Below are positions 23,337-37,244 of a stretch of DNA of 45,000 nucleotides, one piece after another (position 1 is the stretch's first letter; each line of letters begins with the position of its first letter). Origin of the DNA: Chrysomallon squamiferum (taxonomy: Eukaryota > Mollusca > Gastropoda > Neomphalida > Peltospiridae); assembly GCA_012295275.1 (NCBI GenBank), contig CM022679.1, forward strand, positions 5,210,157 through 5,255,156, read 5' to 3'. The position numbers were made by a program, and so were the translations under genes. The notes under the pieces are model-generated. The model did not search any database. It was not told the DNA's origin and saw nothing but the letters and a program-made list of their open reading frames with translations.

Positions 23337-24133
23337 ATGTCCAAGTTTCTGAAGCAAAAACTTCGCGACCCAGAACTGAAAGCAATGATGGGTCCTTGCA
23401 TGATCAGTTTTGCTATTCCTCTTTTCATACCGGGTGTCACCTTGACCCTTGTCGCCTTCCGCGACGACAGCGGCTTCTCCAAATACAGCGCCCTTCACGT
23501 CACTGGCATGCTCTTCTTAGCGTCGGCGTCGTTGATTCTAGTCGTTGGCGTCATCATGAAATGCGCCTGCAAGTCCAAAGTGTTTCCGACTGATGAACAT
23601 TTTAATCGGATGGTCTCGACTCACTCGAAAGAAAACAAAAAGACGATGTCCCCGGCTGCTGCTAAAGATGCTGCTATTGCTGCTACTTCGAAACGCCAAA
23701 AATCTGCGAAGAACGTGAAGTCGGAGCCAGTTCCGAGCTCGTCAGTGGATTCCAACAAGGCGAAAGCCGAAACGTTATTGAAAATCTACGATTCGGATTC
23801 GGATGTAACGACTAAGAAAAATTATCTGCCACAGATTCACGTTGAAAACGAAACGAGAAACACGAAGAGGAGAAAACAAGAGGATTCTCTCGACGATGCA
23901 ACAACGAGTTCAGATTCAGAGGAGCGGCAAAGTTTTGTTAATGACGTTACAGACTTGAAGACGTCAGCATCCACAGAGGCCACATCTGAGACGTTTGCAA
24001 GTTCTCATCCTCGAGACAACAGACAGACTAATGCAGATTCCCAAGGAGCTGAAAAGAGTGGTCAGCACAAAGCTAGAGAAGACGTGTTGAAGAAGAAAGT
24101 CGACATTGCTTGGGAGAATGAAAATAGTGAAAA
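23337..24133 (+). CDS. Gene B exon 1: two-helix membrane protein, unrecognised family
   Basis: Encodes residues 1-265 and two bases of codon 266. A short basic N-terminus is followed by helix 1 (about 19-41, containing FAIPLFIPG), the loop FRDDSGFSKYSAL, and helix 2 (about 54-75, beginning HVTGMLF). Juxtamembrane C76 and C78 follow, then a Lys/Ser-rich tail with a YDSDSD motif at 151-156 and basic clusters such as KRRKQ. A stop codon (TAG at 24135) would end the protein at 266, but AA|GTAGGT at 24134 is a good donor and the exon at 32274 continues the frame in the right phase. Both termini probably cytosolic. Paralogue of genes A and C by layout and by the Ile-Pro and HVTG motifs. Function unknown. 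Confidence 0.85.
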
Positions 24134-24222
24134 GTAGGTGTCCGTTATGTTCATTAAGTATATGCAATCATGTCACTTTACTGTTATTGTTGTTGTTATT
24201 ATTGTTGTTATTATTATTATTA

Positions 24223-24280
<58 letters not shown>

Positions 24281-24892
24281 AAATTCATATCTGATTTCCA
24301 AAAATACTCACACACAAAGAAAAAAAAAAAAAAAAAAGAAAAGAAAATCCAACTTGTTCACAGTTCATTTTGTTTTAAGTTTAAGACTGAAACAGTAAAT
24401 CATGTTTTTGTATTGTTAACGTAAGTTTATTCTCAGGGGAAAACATTAAAAGTATGCAACATTCCATTTAGGTGCATATACTTATATAATATTACTTTAT
24501 TGAAAAGTGCAGTATTAAGAATGAAAGATGGTGGTTATTATCCATTTTTTTCTATTTTTGCTTGTAAAGTACCTGCAAGAACAAACCAACCCACCCCCAA
24601 AAAAATTACATCCCAAAACCCCCGTAAAAAACAACAACAGCAAGAAACCCAAACATAATTTATAATAAACAGTGTAAAGATATAAAGATAATATATTTTT
24701 ATATTGCGAAAGATTAAAAAGACATATTTTCGTATTGATTGGCATATACATATTATACATTTTTATATTGGAAATGTATATGTGGAATAGTGTCGTCTTT
24801 TAAATATATTTTGATAATGGAATGCTTTTATACAATATAATTTCATGTCCAAAGAACAAAATGTTTTTTATTTAATGTATACGCCAGTCCTG

Positions 24893-24925
<33 letters not shown>

Positions 24926-24932
24926 ACGTTTC

Positions 24933-24968
<36 letters not shown>

Positions 24969-25201
24969 AAATGCATGCAGACTAATTGTGATGCAAGAAA
25001 TATTTTTAGATTGTTGCATAGAATAGTGCATCACTTTGCCAGCTTTTGTGTGTTTATACTTGTATATATAATTCATAGAATTCACTGCTAGTTTTATTTT
25101 CTGCTTTGATTTTGTTCTGTTTGCCTTGTGCATCATTTCTAATATTACATCTGTTTGTTTTAGAAGAAATCATCTAGCTGATGGAACGCTTCATCTGCCG
25201 T

Positions 25202-25318
25202 GCGGTTGATTGGCAACAGTCCCCCCCCAATCAACAGCCGCGTTTCAAAACTGGACCATTAGAATAACTTATTTCCTATACTGCGTATATGATTGGCTTA
25301 AAATCTTCCAATCAGAAG
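25202..25318. promoter_or_regulatory. Two CCAAT-box hairpins
   Basis: GCGGTTGATTGG at 25202-25213 pairs with CCAATCAACAGCCGC at 25227-25241 (three-base bulge). TGATTGG at 25290-25296 pairs with CCAATCA at 25308-25314. Each holds facing CCAAT pentamers. A CCAATCAGAAG like the one at 25308-25318 also occurs at 20760-20770. Confidence 0.4.
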
Positions 25319-25404
25319 TAGCGTTTTTAAATGGTACGAGTAAACTATACCGAACTGATAAAATCAGGATGTTTTAAAATTTCTATTTTTCTATTATTAT
25401 TATA

Positions 25405-25437
<33 letters not shown>

Positions 25438-26069
25438 TCCCCATATATCTTCCAGAAAAGCACCTTTTAATTTTTATGTCAAAATGTATCTGTTTCCATG
25501 TCTTTGGAATTTGGAATGAAGAAGATTTTGGATCAGATATAAAGTTTTAAACTGATGTGAATATCCTGATTTTTAGCGTTTCATATATATATAACACATT
25601 AATTGATGCTTTTAGTTTAGAAGAGCAAAACTTTGTTTGATTTTTCTTCTGTTTTTTTCTCTTTCATTTTCCTTCTAATTTATTTTTTTATTTATCGTTT
25701 TGGTATGAATATATACCTCTCCTTTTGAGAGCAGTTTACTATATATATAAATATATATTTGTCATTTTTATAAAAGGATAAGAATTATTTTTAAAAATTC
25801 TATGCAATATGGTTAAATCTCTGTATTTTACTAAATATATTTATGTAATACTCAGAAAGCATTTTTCTATGTATGTGATGCATAATGTGTGTGTATTTTT
25901 TTTCATTATTGTTAGAATATATTAAAAATGATACAGTTTTCATTTAGAAAAATAAAAAATAAATAATAATAAAAAAAATAATAAGAAATATATTCATAAA
26001 TTCACAAAGTCTTCGATCTATACAGGTTAAATATGTTTTGTAAAACGACGTGTCAAATGGTAATTACAT

Positions 26070-26103
<34 letters not shown>

Positions 26104-26401
26104 CGAATACATTAACACAATACAAAAGTTAACATGTCGTGGAAAAGGTATCGTGTTTCAAATGCACGCTAGCGACAATGAAATAACATTAGTCCATTAC
26201 TGTGAACATAAATGTCACGGGAGTATAAAAAAAGAAAAACAAACAAAAAAAAAAAGGTTTTAATAATATATGATATTTATCGACACACTGCTAACAAATC
26301 ACAAAGTTTCGGTACAAACACAATATCTCGAATAATATTACTTCGGATATACCGAGGTCGTTTAAATCAAAGACTTATTTTTTAAAATAAACGTAATTAG
26401 T

Positions 26402-26655
26402 TTTAATTAATTAATTAATTAATTAATTAATTTATTTATTTATTTATTATTATTATTATTTTCAGTGGATGTGATGATTAGAGGAATGATTATATTAATG
26501 ATAACAATGTTTCATTTCACTCCTTATTTACAGCGAGTAATAAATAATAATTTTTATTGTTTTATTTTTTTTTTTTTTTTTTTTTTTTTTTACTCTTGTT
26601 TATGTATTTTTTTTTTGTTAATATTATTATTATTATTATTATTACTATTATTATA

Positions 26656-26690
<35 letters not shown>

Positions 26691-26700
26691 TATTATAATT

Positions 26701-26732
<32 letters not shown>

Positions 26733-26755
26733 TATATATTATTTTTTTTTTTTTT
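26402..26755. repeat. (TTAA)n, poly(T), (TTA)n, (TA)n cluster
   Basis: A nearly continuous AT-only stretch of different short motifs, interrupted at about 26460-26560 by ordinary sequence. Confidence 0.9.
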
Positions 26756-27039
26756 CTTGTTGTTGTTATTAAAGATACAGACTGAACTGACAAATTTTTT
26801 TATTTTTGTTTCCACTTTTATTAAAGTCTGTTTATCCAGTCACTTTGTTAGTCTTTTTTATCATCTCTATTTCTTGTCACCAGCTGTAGTCAGTCAGCAT
26901 GCTGTTCACGTAGTTGTTGCATCCACCATCACGTCACCAGCTTGTTTGCTTCAGACGTAGCGAAATGTATGTCGTAGCTGTAGAAGCCGCAGAGAAAAGA
27001 TGACGTGGCTTGTGATGGTGTTAATAACTTTAGAATGTA

Positions 27040-27150
27040 GTTTCTGAAATCATGAGTAAACTATAGGAAAATATTATCTGTGATTATGATAACAGAACTT
27101 ACAAGTAGGTGAAAGGAAGTTTAATAAGCTAAACTATGTAACAAAAAGAA

Positions 27151-27189
<39 letters not shown>

Positions 27190-27975
27190 GAGAGTGATGA
27201 TAATAACTGCTTGTAAATAATACGTATAATTATGATAATACTTGTAACTCTAGGGAAATATAAGCTATGACTGTTAATGCAATAATATTATATCTGCAGG
27301 GAAATTTCAGTAATGATGATAATGTTACTAACTATAGGGAAATGATATCTATAATTATGATGAAACAGTAATTATAGGAAAATTGTATTAGAAATAATGA
27401 TAATGAATATTCTAATTAACTATAGTGAAATGGCATCACTAGTATTGGTAATACTACAATCGTAAGGAAATCGTATCATAAATGATCATAGTATTAGTAA
27501 CCATGGGAAGATGATATCTTTAATTACGATGTTCCATTGACTACTGAAAAAATGACAATATTACTAACAATAATACCTAATGAATATGATGACAGCGTAA
27601 CCATAGGGAAATCGTAATAGTAATGATAAAAACACCATTAACGATAGGAAAATAAACTCTGTAATTAGAATAATACAGCAATAATAGGGAAATCGTATCA
27701 GTAATGATAATATTACGAAAAATAGTTTATGATATGTAAATTATAATAAAATTGTAACAAACGAAAAAGTAATAAAATGATGGCTATAATAAAAACATTA
27801 CGAAATGTTATCTCTAATAAAAATATTGGTAGCAGTTGCTAGAAAACTGTATCAGTAAGTACTGTAATATTATTAATGATAAGAAAATGGTATCTATAAT
27901 TATAATTACAATTACCAGTAACTACGGGAAGATAGTATCTCTGAATATGATAATTATATAACATGAAGTAATGTG
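27040..27975 (+). repeat. Strongly diverged ~40-bp tandem array
   Basis: A core like TAACTATAGGGAAAT(C/G)GTATC, followed by TAATTATGATAATA-like sequence, recurs at about 27251, 27297, 27336, 27374, 27421, 27461, 27502, 27541, 27601, 27641, 27683, 27796, 27838, 27877 and 27916, mostly 38-47 bases apart. Copies differ heavily, so the array is old. An (AAT)n run interrupts its left part. Confidence 0.7.
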
Positions 27976-28615
27976 TATAATTCTGATAAAACTTGCGGTC
28001 CTGGCCAAAATGCATTGCTTATGGTATTGCTAGCAACTTAGAACATTAATGACATTAAATATAGTTTAGATATGCTTCTTTTCAGAACTGTTGTTTTAAA
28101 TTTGTTTTGGTTATAAACCCTACCAGAACTTGTAGGCATTTCTGATAGCATTAGTAGCTTTAATAGAACATTGTAGATTGTGATTTTTGTTACTACAGTT
28201 AACGTCTGCCGAGAGGGATATTAGAATACCATGGTCTAAAGTTATTAGTATCCACTGTGAAATACTTACTATAAGTTAAAGTAGGAGTAATAATGGCATA
28301 ATGGGATTTTTGTAATGTTGTTAGTGATCAAATCGCAAAATTAAACATTTCTTTTATGAAAAAATGAAAATTTTAAAACGTATGGTAACGACTAAATGAA
28401 ACAGTAATAACTGGACTAGGTTTGCTAAAATGAACGATGGATGGATGGAAGACAATTAATACAAAACAAAATAATACATCAGGCGATGTAAGTAAAGTTA
28501 ATAATGAAAATACAGGACAGTAATAAATATTGTGAAATATAAACATCTTACACTATTTTCTTTATTTTCTTTCTCTTTCTTTTCTTTTCTTTTCTTTTAT
28601 TCTTTATTTCATGTT

Positions 28616-28647
<32 letters not shown>

Positions 28648-28668
28648 ATTTATTTATGCATTTCGTTA

Positions 28669-28758
28669 TTTTGTTTTGTTTTCTGTTTTGTTTTATTTTG
28701 TTTTGTTTTCTGTTTTGTTTTATTTTGTTTTGTTTTCTGTTTTGTTTTATTTTGTTTT
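28669..28758. repeat. 27-bp T-rich minisatellite
   Basis: A little over three near-identical copies of a TTTTG/TTTTC/TTTTA unit, preceded by pyrimidine-rich TTTTC and TTTTA runs from about 28560. Confidence 0.9.
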
Positions 28759-29074
28759 AAATTTTGAAACTATTGCTACCAGGCCATCACACAACACAAT
28801 CCAATGACTTACTCTTCCATATTTATTTGCAAAGATAACAATTGTTTTTTTTTCCTTTTTCTTTTTCTTTTTTTTCTTTATTGTAATCACTATTGAAAGG
28901 ATTATAGTGCATTAACTTCGATTATCTGTTTTAATGTTTTCACCATGACAACATCACACACGCCATCAGTACTATAGTCTGTGTGGTCGATGAAACAGGT
29001 CACGTGATTTCCGCTTTCATTGATGTCTATAATTATTAGCTTTTGTGATGCTGCAGTTAAGTGACCAGAGTTAA

Positions 29075-29150
29075 ACATGGTAGATAGCGGGATCAAAACC
29101 TGTCATACTGCTCCTGCCCCCAGAGCAGTAGCCCTGTCAGTTAGGGAGTA
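29075..29150 (-). repeat. tRNA-like element, possible SINE head
   Basis: On the minus strand, TAACTGACAGGG (29143-29132) resembles the pol III A box and GGTTTTGATCCC (29100-29089) the B box, 31 bases apart as in a tRNA. Between them a perfect 7-bp stem ACTGCTC/GAGCAGT encloses a 9-base loop, like an anticodon arm. The acceptor and T stems do not pair well, so this is a degenerate tRNA copy or SINE head, not a functional tRNA. Confidence 0.4.
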
Positions 29151-29692
29151 GTAAAGCCTCTTATAACTTAAATCTAACATAACGACGCTAAATGAGCTTC
29201 AGTAATAGAGAACAAGGCTTCTGAAATGTCTGGAAGAAGCTGGCTATACTTCAGTGTTTTCTCTGTCATGGTTATAAGCATATATAAATCGTAACAGTAA
29301 AATTTCGGATGTTTGAGAGTTGAGCGACTGCTACTTAGAGATAATACGGGAAATCGTGTTACTATTTACTAATGTTATTATCACAGGCGATAACAGTGAG
29401 TCATGCTTACGAATATTACAAACAAAGATAATATTTCTCTGTGGTTTCTACTGCTATCATAAGCGATACAACGTCTTCATCATGCAATAGTTATTACAAA
29501 TATGCTACTATTCGTTATGTGCAAATAGCACTGCAGACATATTAGTTGTCTATGTATCCAGTTTTTCAAATATAAATTCTGAAACTATCACATCTCAGTC
29601 TTTGAAAGTTGATACTGGAGATACTATGTGACATGTATCTCTGATTGACTTTCTAAATAAAATAGTTAATGTTTACCATAATGATCAAAAAT

Positions 29693-29730
<38 letters not shown>

Positions 29731-30382
29731 ACGGAAATTTTTTGATATACACACAAATAGACGTCGATTGAAACAGAGGTATTTTACCAGAAGTGTTTTC
29801 GTATATATGAAAATAACACTCGTATAATATTAAAAATCAAAATCGCACCTTCATAGATCGTCTATATGTAAACGTATTGATTATTTATCTAAACAACATA
29901 CACCTAAAGGTCACATATATGCAAAACTATTAACAATTCTTTGTATACTAAGAAACAAAACAAATTACAAGAATAAGAACAAAGACTAAAAACACAGAGA
30001 TATATTGTATCAAATATCTGTCTTTGTCTCATCATCGATTATTTTCTATGAATAAAAAAAAGAAATAACAAGAGGAAAACATGAGTAAAAAAACAAAGAA
30101 TAAAAAACATTATGATGAAAAGTAACTGATCTGGTTTGCATGAACAAAGACTGAAACCGATACTGTAATAAACATTCTTGAGAAAGTTTTATAAATAATA
30201 AAAAGTTTTTTTTTGTCATTGAATTATGATCGACAATACATCTGTTTGAATAAAAAGTACATCTATGTTATTAATAATAATAAAGGACCTAACACTATTG
30301 AAACGTACTGAAAGATACATTTATGAGAAATTACAAAAGCTAGTATATATTTTATGCAGATCGGGTCTGAATGGATTTAAAG

Positions 30383-30384
<2 letters not shown>

Positions 30385-30436
<52 letters not shown>

Positions 30437-30495
30437 ATGTATGTATGTATATAGATTGATAGATAGATAGACAGATAGATAGATAGATAGATATA
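30385..30495. repeat. (TA)n then (GATA)n
   Basis: About 25 TA units followed by TATG and GATA runs. Confidence 0.95.
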
Positions 30496-30889
30496 GGTAC
30501 CACAGTGTTCTTATAATTTATAGTCTAAGTTACTATTTAACCTAGAAAGATCTCGTTTCAGACGTATTCTATTCTGACATTTTTCTAGAGGGCCTTTACA
30601 ATATTCTAAAGCTTTCGCCTTCACTGTTTGTAAAACGTCTTTGAATTTATGTAATTTTGAAATATATATGCAGTAATCAATCGCCTAAGAGACAATAAAA
30701 TTGGCCATCGATGATTAATTTAATTAATAGTTAATTATTTTAAAATAGAAAGAATCAATAAGAATTATATATATATATATATATATAAAAAAAAAAAATT
30801 CTACGCAGAAGCTGCTAACGTTGTAACTCATCAGCTACGTAAGGTGACATCAGCTACTAAGCCTGTAATATCATTATTTCCGGTAGCTT

Positions 30890-31056
30890 TGAACTCTGGG
30901 TAGAATCAGCCCTAAACGACGGACGCAGAAACGCACGAACAGATTTTCAGCGATAGAACCAAAGTCCTATCAAGGCTGAACGATTTTAGAATTTTGATCG
31001 GATACAATTATACACGGAACGGTGGAAATCTATACTCTGAATCTCACCACTGACAG
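30890..31056 (+). other. Candidate non-coding exon
   Basis: Non-repetitive, CpG-containing sequence ending in CTGACAG|GTACGG (GT at 31057), a fair donor. It lies inside the inferred gene B intron on the same strand and could be an alternative 5' exon of gene B's tail or of gene C. Only the donor supports it. Confidence 0.2.
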
Positions 31057-31492
31057 GTACGGGAAGAACGTAAGCTAATGTTAATGACGTTGATGGATCG
31101 AAAACAGTCGAAGGTTCTTCGGGGCGTATCCAGCGTCATGGTTTTAGACAGTCTGTAATAGCTACTACAAACAGACCCTTCTAGAAAAAAAAAAAAAAAA
31201 AACGACTGGATCCGACCCTGGTTTGCTTAGGAAGTAAACCGCATCGATTACTCAAGTATTAGTGTTCGGGACACGGGTTGCATATCCGTTTAATCAGTGG
31301 TTTAATACCGTAGTTATGTAACGTCTGTATCGATGAACAGGGAGATAATACCGTTATTCTGACAGGCCGTTAAATCAAGTACAAGTGTATGTCTGAGATT
31401 GCGTGGAGTTCGAAGAATTCATGGAGAAGAGACTGACAGAGAGGGAAAAGCTAAATAGATAGAGAGATTGGTAGACTGATAGACTGATTGAA

Positions 31493-31523
<31 letters not shown>

Positions 31524-31604
31524 TATATAGTTAGATTGATATATAGATAAACAGTCGTACAGACACAAATAAAGATTTTAGACAGAGACACACACAAGGA
31601 TAGT

Positions 31605-31747
<143 letters not shown>

Positions 31748-32063
31748 AAAAAAAGCATGGTTAAATGATAATAACAGTGATGATGTTTACGATGAAAAGT
31801 AGCTGGTCCAGATTTTTTTTTCTGTGTTCTATTCTCTCTTTAATCTGATTTTTCAATAATTAAGTATGTTCTGTACAAAAAGATAATTACAGCTTTGGAA
31901 ATAAAGGCGTAGGTTACAGATGCACGCTAACGTCTTTCCATGAAGGATTATATAAATTATGCAAGGAAATTCGTTATTTGTTATAAATAACATTTCTTAG
32001 AAATACAAATATAATGTGTAAAAGATAGCACCATGTTGTGTTTCCTTTGGTAAAGAATGATAA

Positions 32064-32167
<104 letters not shown>

Positions 32168-32273
32168 AAACATAAGCACAAGCATGATTTAACGACAAAG
32201 ACAGTGAAAATGTTTACGATGATAATAACGATGATGAATAAATGATAATAACTTCCACACTTTTACATTTCAG

Positions 32274-32853
32274 AAAATTAACACCAGTAGAAAAGTCCAA
32301 CCACAGTGTTAACTTCTTGCCACCTATTCACCAGACCACCAGAGTCAGGCCCAGTTTAGCAGCGACGTTGACAACGCCCTCTGGGGAACTTATCAGCGAC
32401 ATAGACACTGACAGCTACGACGCCAGCGACTCCGACTCCGAAGACGATGACGACGTAACGATAACCGTGGCGTCGCGAGGAGGAAGCACGATGCCGGAAG
32501 TCGACGCGGAGGGATACTTTGTCGACCGGTTTAACAACTCTTTGAGGGGAGCGAGCAGGGAGAATTCCGTGGAAATTTCCAGCGTGATATCTCAGGAGGA
32601 AATATCTTCGGAGATTTCGGAAATATTCGAGGAGACCAAAGTTTTGGAAAGTATTCTGAAAGAACGTGAAAACGTGAAAGAAAAAGAAGACGAAATGGAA
32701 GAAGAAGACGAAGAAGAAGGAGACGACGACCATGTTTCTGTTGTTAAGATGGAGACAGAAAATGGCGGCGATTTTAGTCCTGGTGCTTACAGAATTGACA
32801 AATCATGGTTACTGGACAGCAGTTCTGATGAAAAGCAAGAAGAACCGTCGTGA
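32274..32853 (+). CDS. Gene B exon 2: acidic C-terminal tail
   Basis: Begins after TTTTACATTTCAG (AG at 32272-32273). Its first base completes the Lys codon left open by exon 1 (AA|A), then 192 residues follow to TGA, for a total of 458. The start KLTPVEKSNHSVNFLPP is neutral to basic; an acidic DSYDASDSDSEDDDD stretch and a second Glu/Asp-rich block follow, and the end is Ser-rich. No domain recognised; probably disordered, with many casein kinase 2-like S-x-x-E/D sites. The large open frame, higher GC and matching phase argue for a real exon. Its assignment to gene B is an inference from phase, strand and shared acidic Ser motifs; it could instead belong to an unseen gene. Confidence 0.7.
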
Positions 32854-35800
32854 ATATACGAATATATACAGTTATATAACTTCCATCACTTGAGTGCCTG
32901 TGTTTATAATGTAAATATATTATATTGTGGTGTATTCACACACATACACACACACACAGACACACACACACACACACACACAAAACACAAACACACACTC
33001 AGACAGACACACATATATTCACACACAGACGCACACAAAGACACACACACAGACACTCAAACACGCAAATATTGACACACACAGATAGATACATAGACAC
33101 ATATATACATATATACATACAGAAACATATACATACACATTCACAAAAGAAACCACATATTCATATAGAGATATCAAATATGCAAACAACATATACATAA
33201 AAACTCGTCACCATCAATTCAAAATGTACGCACATGTTATAATTAAGGCGCAAAAACTCAGTTAAACCTAAGAAGTAGAATTTCATATACATATAAACCG
33301 TCCAAAATTCACTTATCATATATGATATGAACGTGTATAAATGTATGTAACAGAAATATAACAATATTTTACTTACGTACGTATGAATGTATATAAAAAT
33401 TGGAGGTATGTATAAACATGAAAATAAGATTGTGATAAATATTCATCACGGAATCAGATATTTTATTTTATATTGTTATTAAGTATTTCACTGAAATTTT
33501 GTATCACGTTATTTTTCCTTTAATTTTTTTTGTAATAACATAATTATGTCTTATAATAAATTGTTTCTTTCCATTTGAAATATTCCTTTTTTCAAATGTA
33601 TGAATGTATTTATGTATTTATGTTTGTATGTATGTTTGTATGTCTGTATATTTGTATGTATGCATGTATATATGTATGTATACATGTATGTAATCATGTA
33701 TATCACTATGTATTTGTCTGTGCGTATGTGTGTACGTTTGCACGTGCGACTGTAGGTTAACATAAACTATTTATTGACACGGTCAAGTAATAAAGTACAT
33801 TTTACTAAAACACACGTTTTGTTGCCTGTCACTTTTGACATTTGATTCTGAAGAAAACGCCTACAATCACAAGCACAAATTTCTATGTTGATATTAAATA
33901 TTAATAATAACATATTTAATACAAAAAGATCAGAATCGATTTTCGTATATAATTTTGTCACAAAAATCAATATTGAACCTAAAATCGTCTTCGTATTTAA
34001 AATTAATTAGTATATGCGATTTAGAGAAACAAAATGACGTAAGTGTGTTAGTGGATATCTGAATACGAGTTTGTTTGTCTGTGTGTGCGTGTGTGCGTGT
34101 GAGTGTATATGTTCAAATTTATAAACACACACATACGAAGCTGCTGTAACATTATGTATGTATTTTATTACGAATCTTTATATCCGTAAATTTGCTCGTG
34201 TTTATGTGTATGAGCGTGTATTTATGTGGCATACTGCGTTATGTTATTGTATATTGTATTCTATCATGTTATTTCCATATAAATATGTAAGGATAAAAAA
34301 TATTGAAATGTTATCCAAAGAACGACATTATTATCAATTTGCAGGATTACAGTTCAGTCTGTCACGCAGCTGTACCACTGTGAGTTACAGTACTGACAGA
34401 CAGATATAAACATCACACCAAGATATTTACTACACGCTAGAGAAATTATCTTTGTTCTCAGTGAACACGATTTTATCGCATCACCAATAAATCTGATACT
34501 GCATGGTATCGAACAAAGCAAACAAATACTGATTATTTATTTATTTATTGTTTGTTTGTTTGTTTGTTTCACTGATTATTTATTTATTGATTGATTGATT
34601 TAGTGAATAAAGTAAATGTGTACTGTTTATTTATTTATTTATTTAGTTTGTTTGTTTGGTTGGTTTCTTTCTTTGTTTCTTTCTTTATTTATATTCTTGT
34701 TTATTTTAAGTGTTTTTTTGTTTACGTAACATAACGAATGTCCTTTATACAAATATCTTGTTGGTGTCCATTTCTTGAATCCGTTCACTGTAGAACTTAC
34801 AAATCCCCGATAGGCTTGCTTCTAGCATCAGTAAATGTGTCAGATAATTGACTGAGTAGACGTTGTTTTTAAGAGTCCTTCAAAAACACTAAACTTCACA
34901 CGTGATAAATAACTCTCAGAATAGTCTGTATCTTGCCGGCAGTGTGTATTTTGTTGGTGGTGATTTCGTATATATTTATTTATTTTATATTTATTTTCTT
35001 GCTTAAATGTCCGTTTTTTTTAAAATTTATTTTATTTGTGATAATTGCTTAATTAATTAATTTATTTATTAATTAAATAACATTCATGAAACCCTGGTCT
35101 AAAGGCTATTCAGCCGAAGCCGAATTCTTGAATGTATTTTGTTGTTTGTGATTATTTATTTTAAGAAATCAATATGTAGTCTACAGTGTGTCCGTCTCCA
35201 TGTCTGTGTTAGTGTATGTTCCTCTATCTACGTGCACGTCTGTGCATCATGTGTCTATATTCAGGACTGATTATCTGTCTTATGAAAAATCCAATCACGA
35301 CATCACAATCACGACATCACAATCCCGTCAGATGCCGGAAATATGACACCGATTCGCAACGATACCGCTAGCCCACTAAGACAACCTGAAAAACTGAGGG
35401 TAATCATAGCTTCCCGGGAAATCAGCCGATATTTGTCTCTCGTCATTTCTACGTGCATTCATTGTTTTGGGAAACCTGTACGTTCCACGTGTATGTACGT
35501 ATGTACAATGTATGTCGGTGATTTATGATAGGATACGATTGTAGCATACGAATGTGCGATTAAATGATATTTTTTAGGGCTTCTGGGTGTTATTAATATT
35601 CCAGTGAAAATATTTTAAAGTCACAAACACACACACACACACACACACACTAAAAAACAAAACAACATCATCAACAATAAAAAAACAAAAACAAAAAACC
35701 CCGACCCCTCCAACCAACTTATCGGCTTTAATCAAACACTTTATCACCGGCTGGATTGTCATTCTGACCTAGTTCTTTCAGGTCAAGGACAACTGTCGAT

Positions 35801-36097
35801 GTTCTGGGTTTTTTAGGTTCGGTAATTATTAAAGTTAGAAGCTTGTAAAACAGTTCTTTAGAAAATGTTTGGATTTCGGTATCACGTACAGTAGCAAGTA
35901 AGTATTTTGGTCGGGGTGGTTGGTGAGAACAGCTGCATAAAAATAAAAATGTTTTTTTAGTTTATCACTGATTTTTAAAAAAAAAAATTATTCTCTGAGT
36001 GTGTGTGTGTGTGTGTGTGCGTGTGTGCGTGTGTGTGTGAGTGTGTGTCAGATTTTAATTTTAATTTTAAAGTATTTTTACCGTTATTTTAATAAAA

Positions 36098-36207
36098 TTA
36101 TTTATTTATTTATTTATTTATTATTTAGTTTTTATAATTATTTTTTATTTAGTTAGTTTTTAAATATTATTTTTATTTTATTTTATTTTATTTTTTTTTA
36201 TTTATTT

Positions 36208-36270
<63 letters not shown>

Positions 36271-36275
36271 TTTTT
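36098..36275. repeat. (TTTA)n microsatellite
   Basis: TTTA repeats, purest at 36205-36272. Confidence 0.95.
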
Positions 36276-36772
36276 GTGTGGGAATGGTTTATACACGGAT
36301 ATGAACTAATTTTTTTAGACACATAAAACCTTGGTAATCGGTTAATTCAAGAGTATTGTTTTATTCCCTGTTATTAACAGACATACAAACATACAGATGT
36401 AGAAGAAAAGGGAAAAGGCAGAAACGACTGTTAGCATTCAGTCTTGAATCAATATAAGAGTGCATGGGTTACCTCCCTTGAACTATTTAATTATTTAGTC
36501 TAGACAGCTGGTATTTCATGCCACTCAGTAAATAAGTAAATGAATAAAACGAAACCAAAATGAGTTAATAAAAATCCAAAATTACGTTAATGTTAAATAA
36601 ATAAACATATGCACCGTTTTACTTTTCAGTATCAGTGAAAACAATATGTAGGATAGTTATTACATATATACTACATACATATATATACACACATACATGT
36701 ATACATACATATACACATGATTACATACATACATACATACACACAAAGACATACAAACATAAACATACATAC

Positions 36773-36880
<108 letters not shown>

Positions 36881-37244
36881 TGCCGATGACATAATTCAGT
36901 TTGAACCAGCAAATATTAGAATCAGAATCACTAACTCAGTATTACGTAAATAATTAATCCTTTAAGCTCAGATTAACCCGTGTGTCATTTTGCCAATAAT
37001 TGTAATAATTGTAATAATTGTCTTACGTATGAAACTTATTTAGTGAAAATCGTTTACGATTAACGGGTTCCCAAATGCTACAGAAAAAAAAATAAAATAA
37101 AATAAAATAATAATAATAATTTGCTCAAACATACAGACTTAATCCTTACCTATAAGGCATTATGGACGGGTGGAGTTGGGTGGTTAAGAAAAAGAAAAAA
37201 CTGAATAAAAAGGTTACTGTCATGTTAGGTAATGACAAACAAAA

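Noticed and set aside
29075-29150. A functional tRNA gene
   Set aside because: A and B boxes and one stem are present, but acceptor and T stems do not pair; more likely a SINE head or tRNA remnant.
32890-33200. His/Thr-rich frames
   Set aside because: Products of degenerate (CA)n repeats in the presumed 3' flank of gene B.
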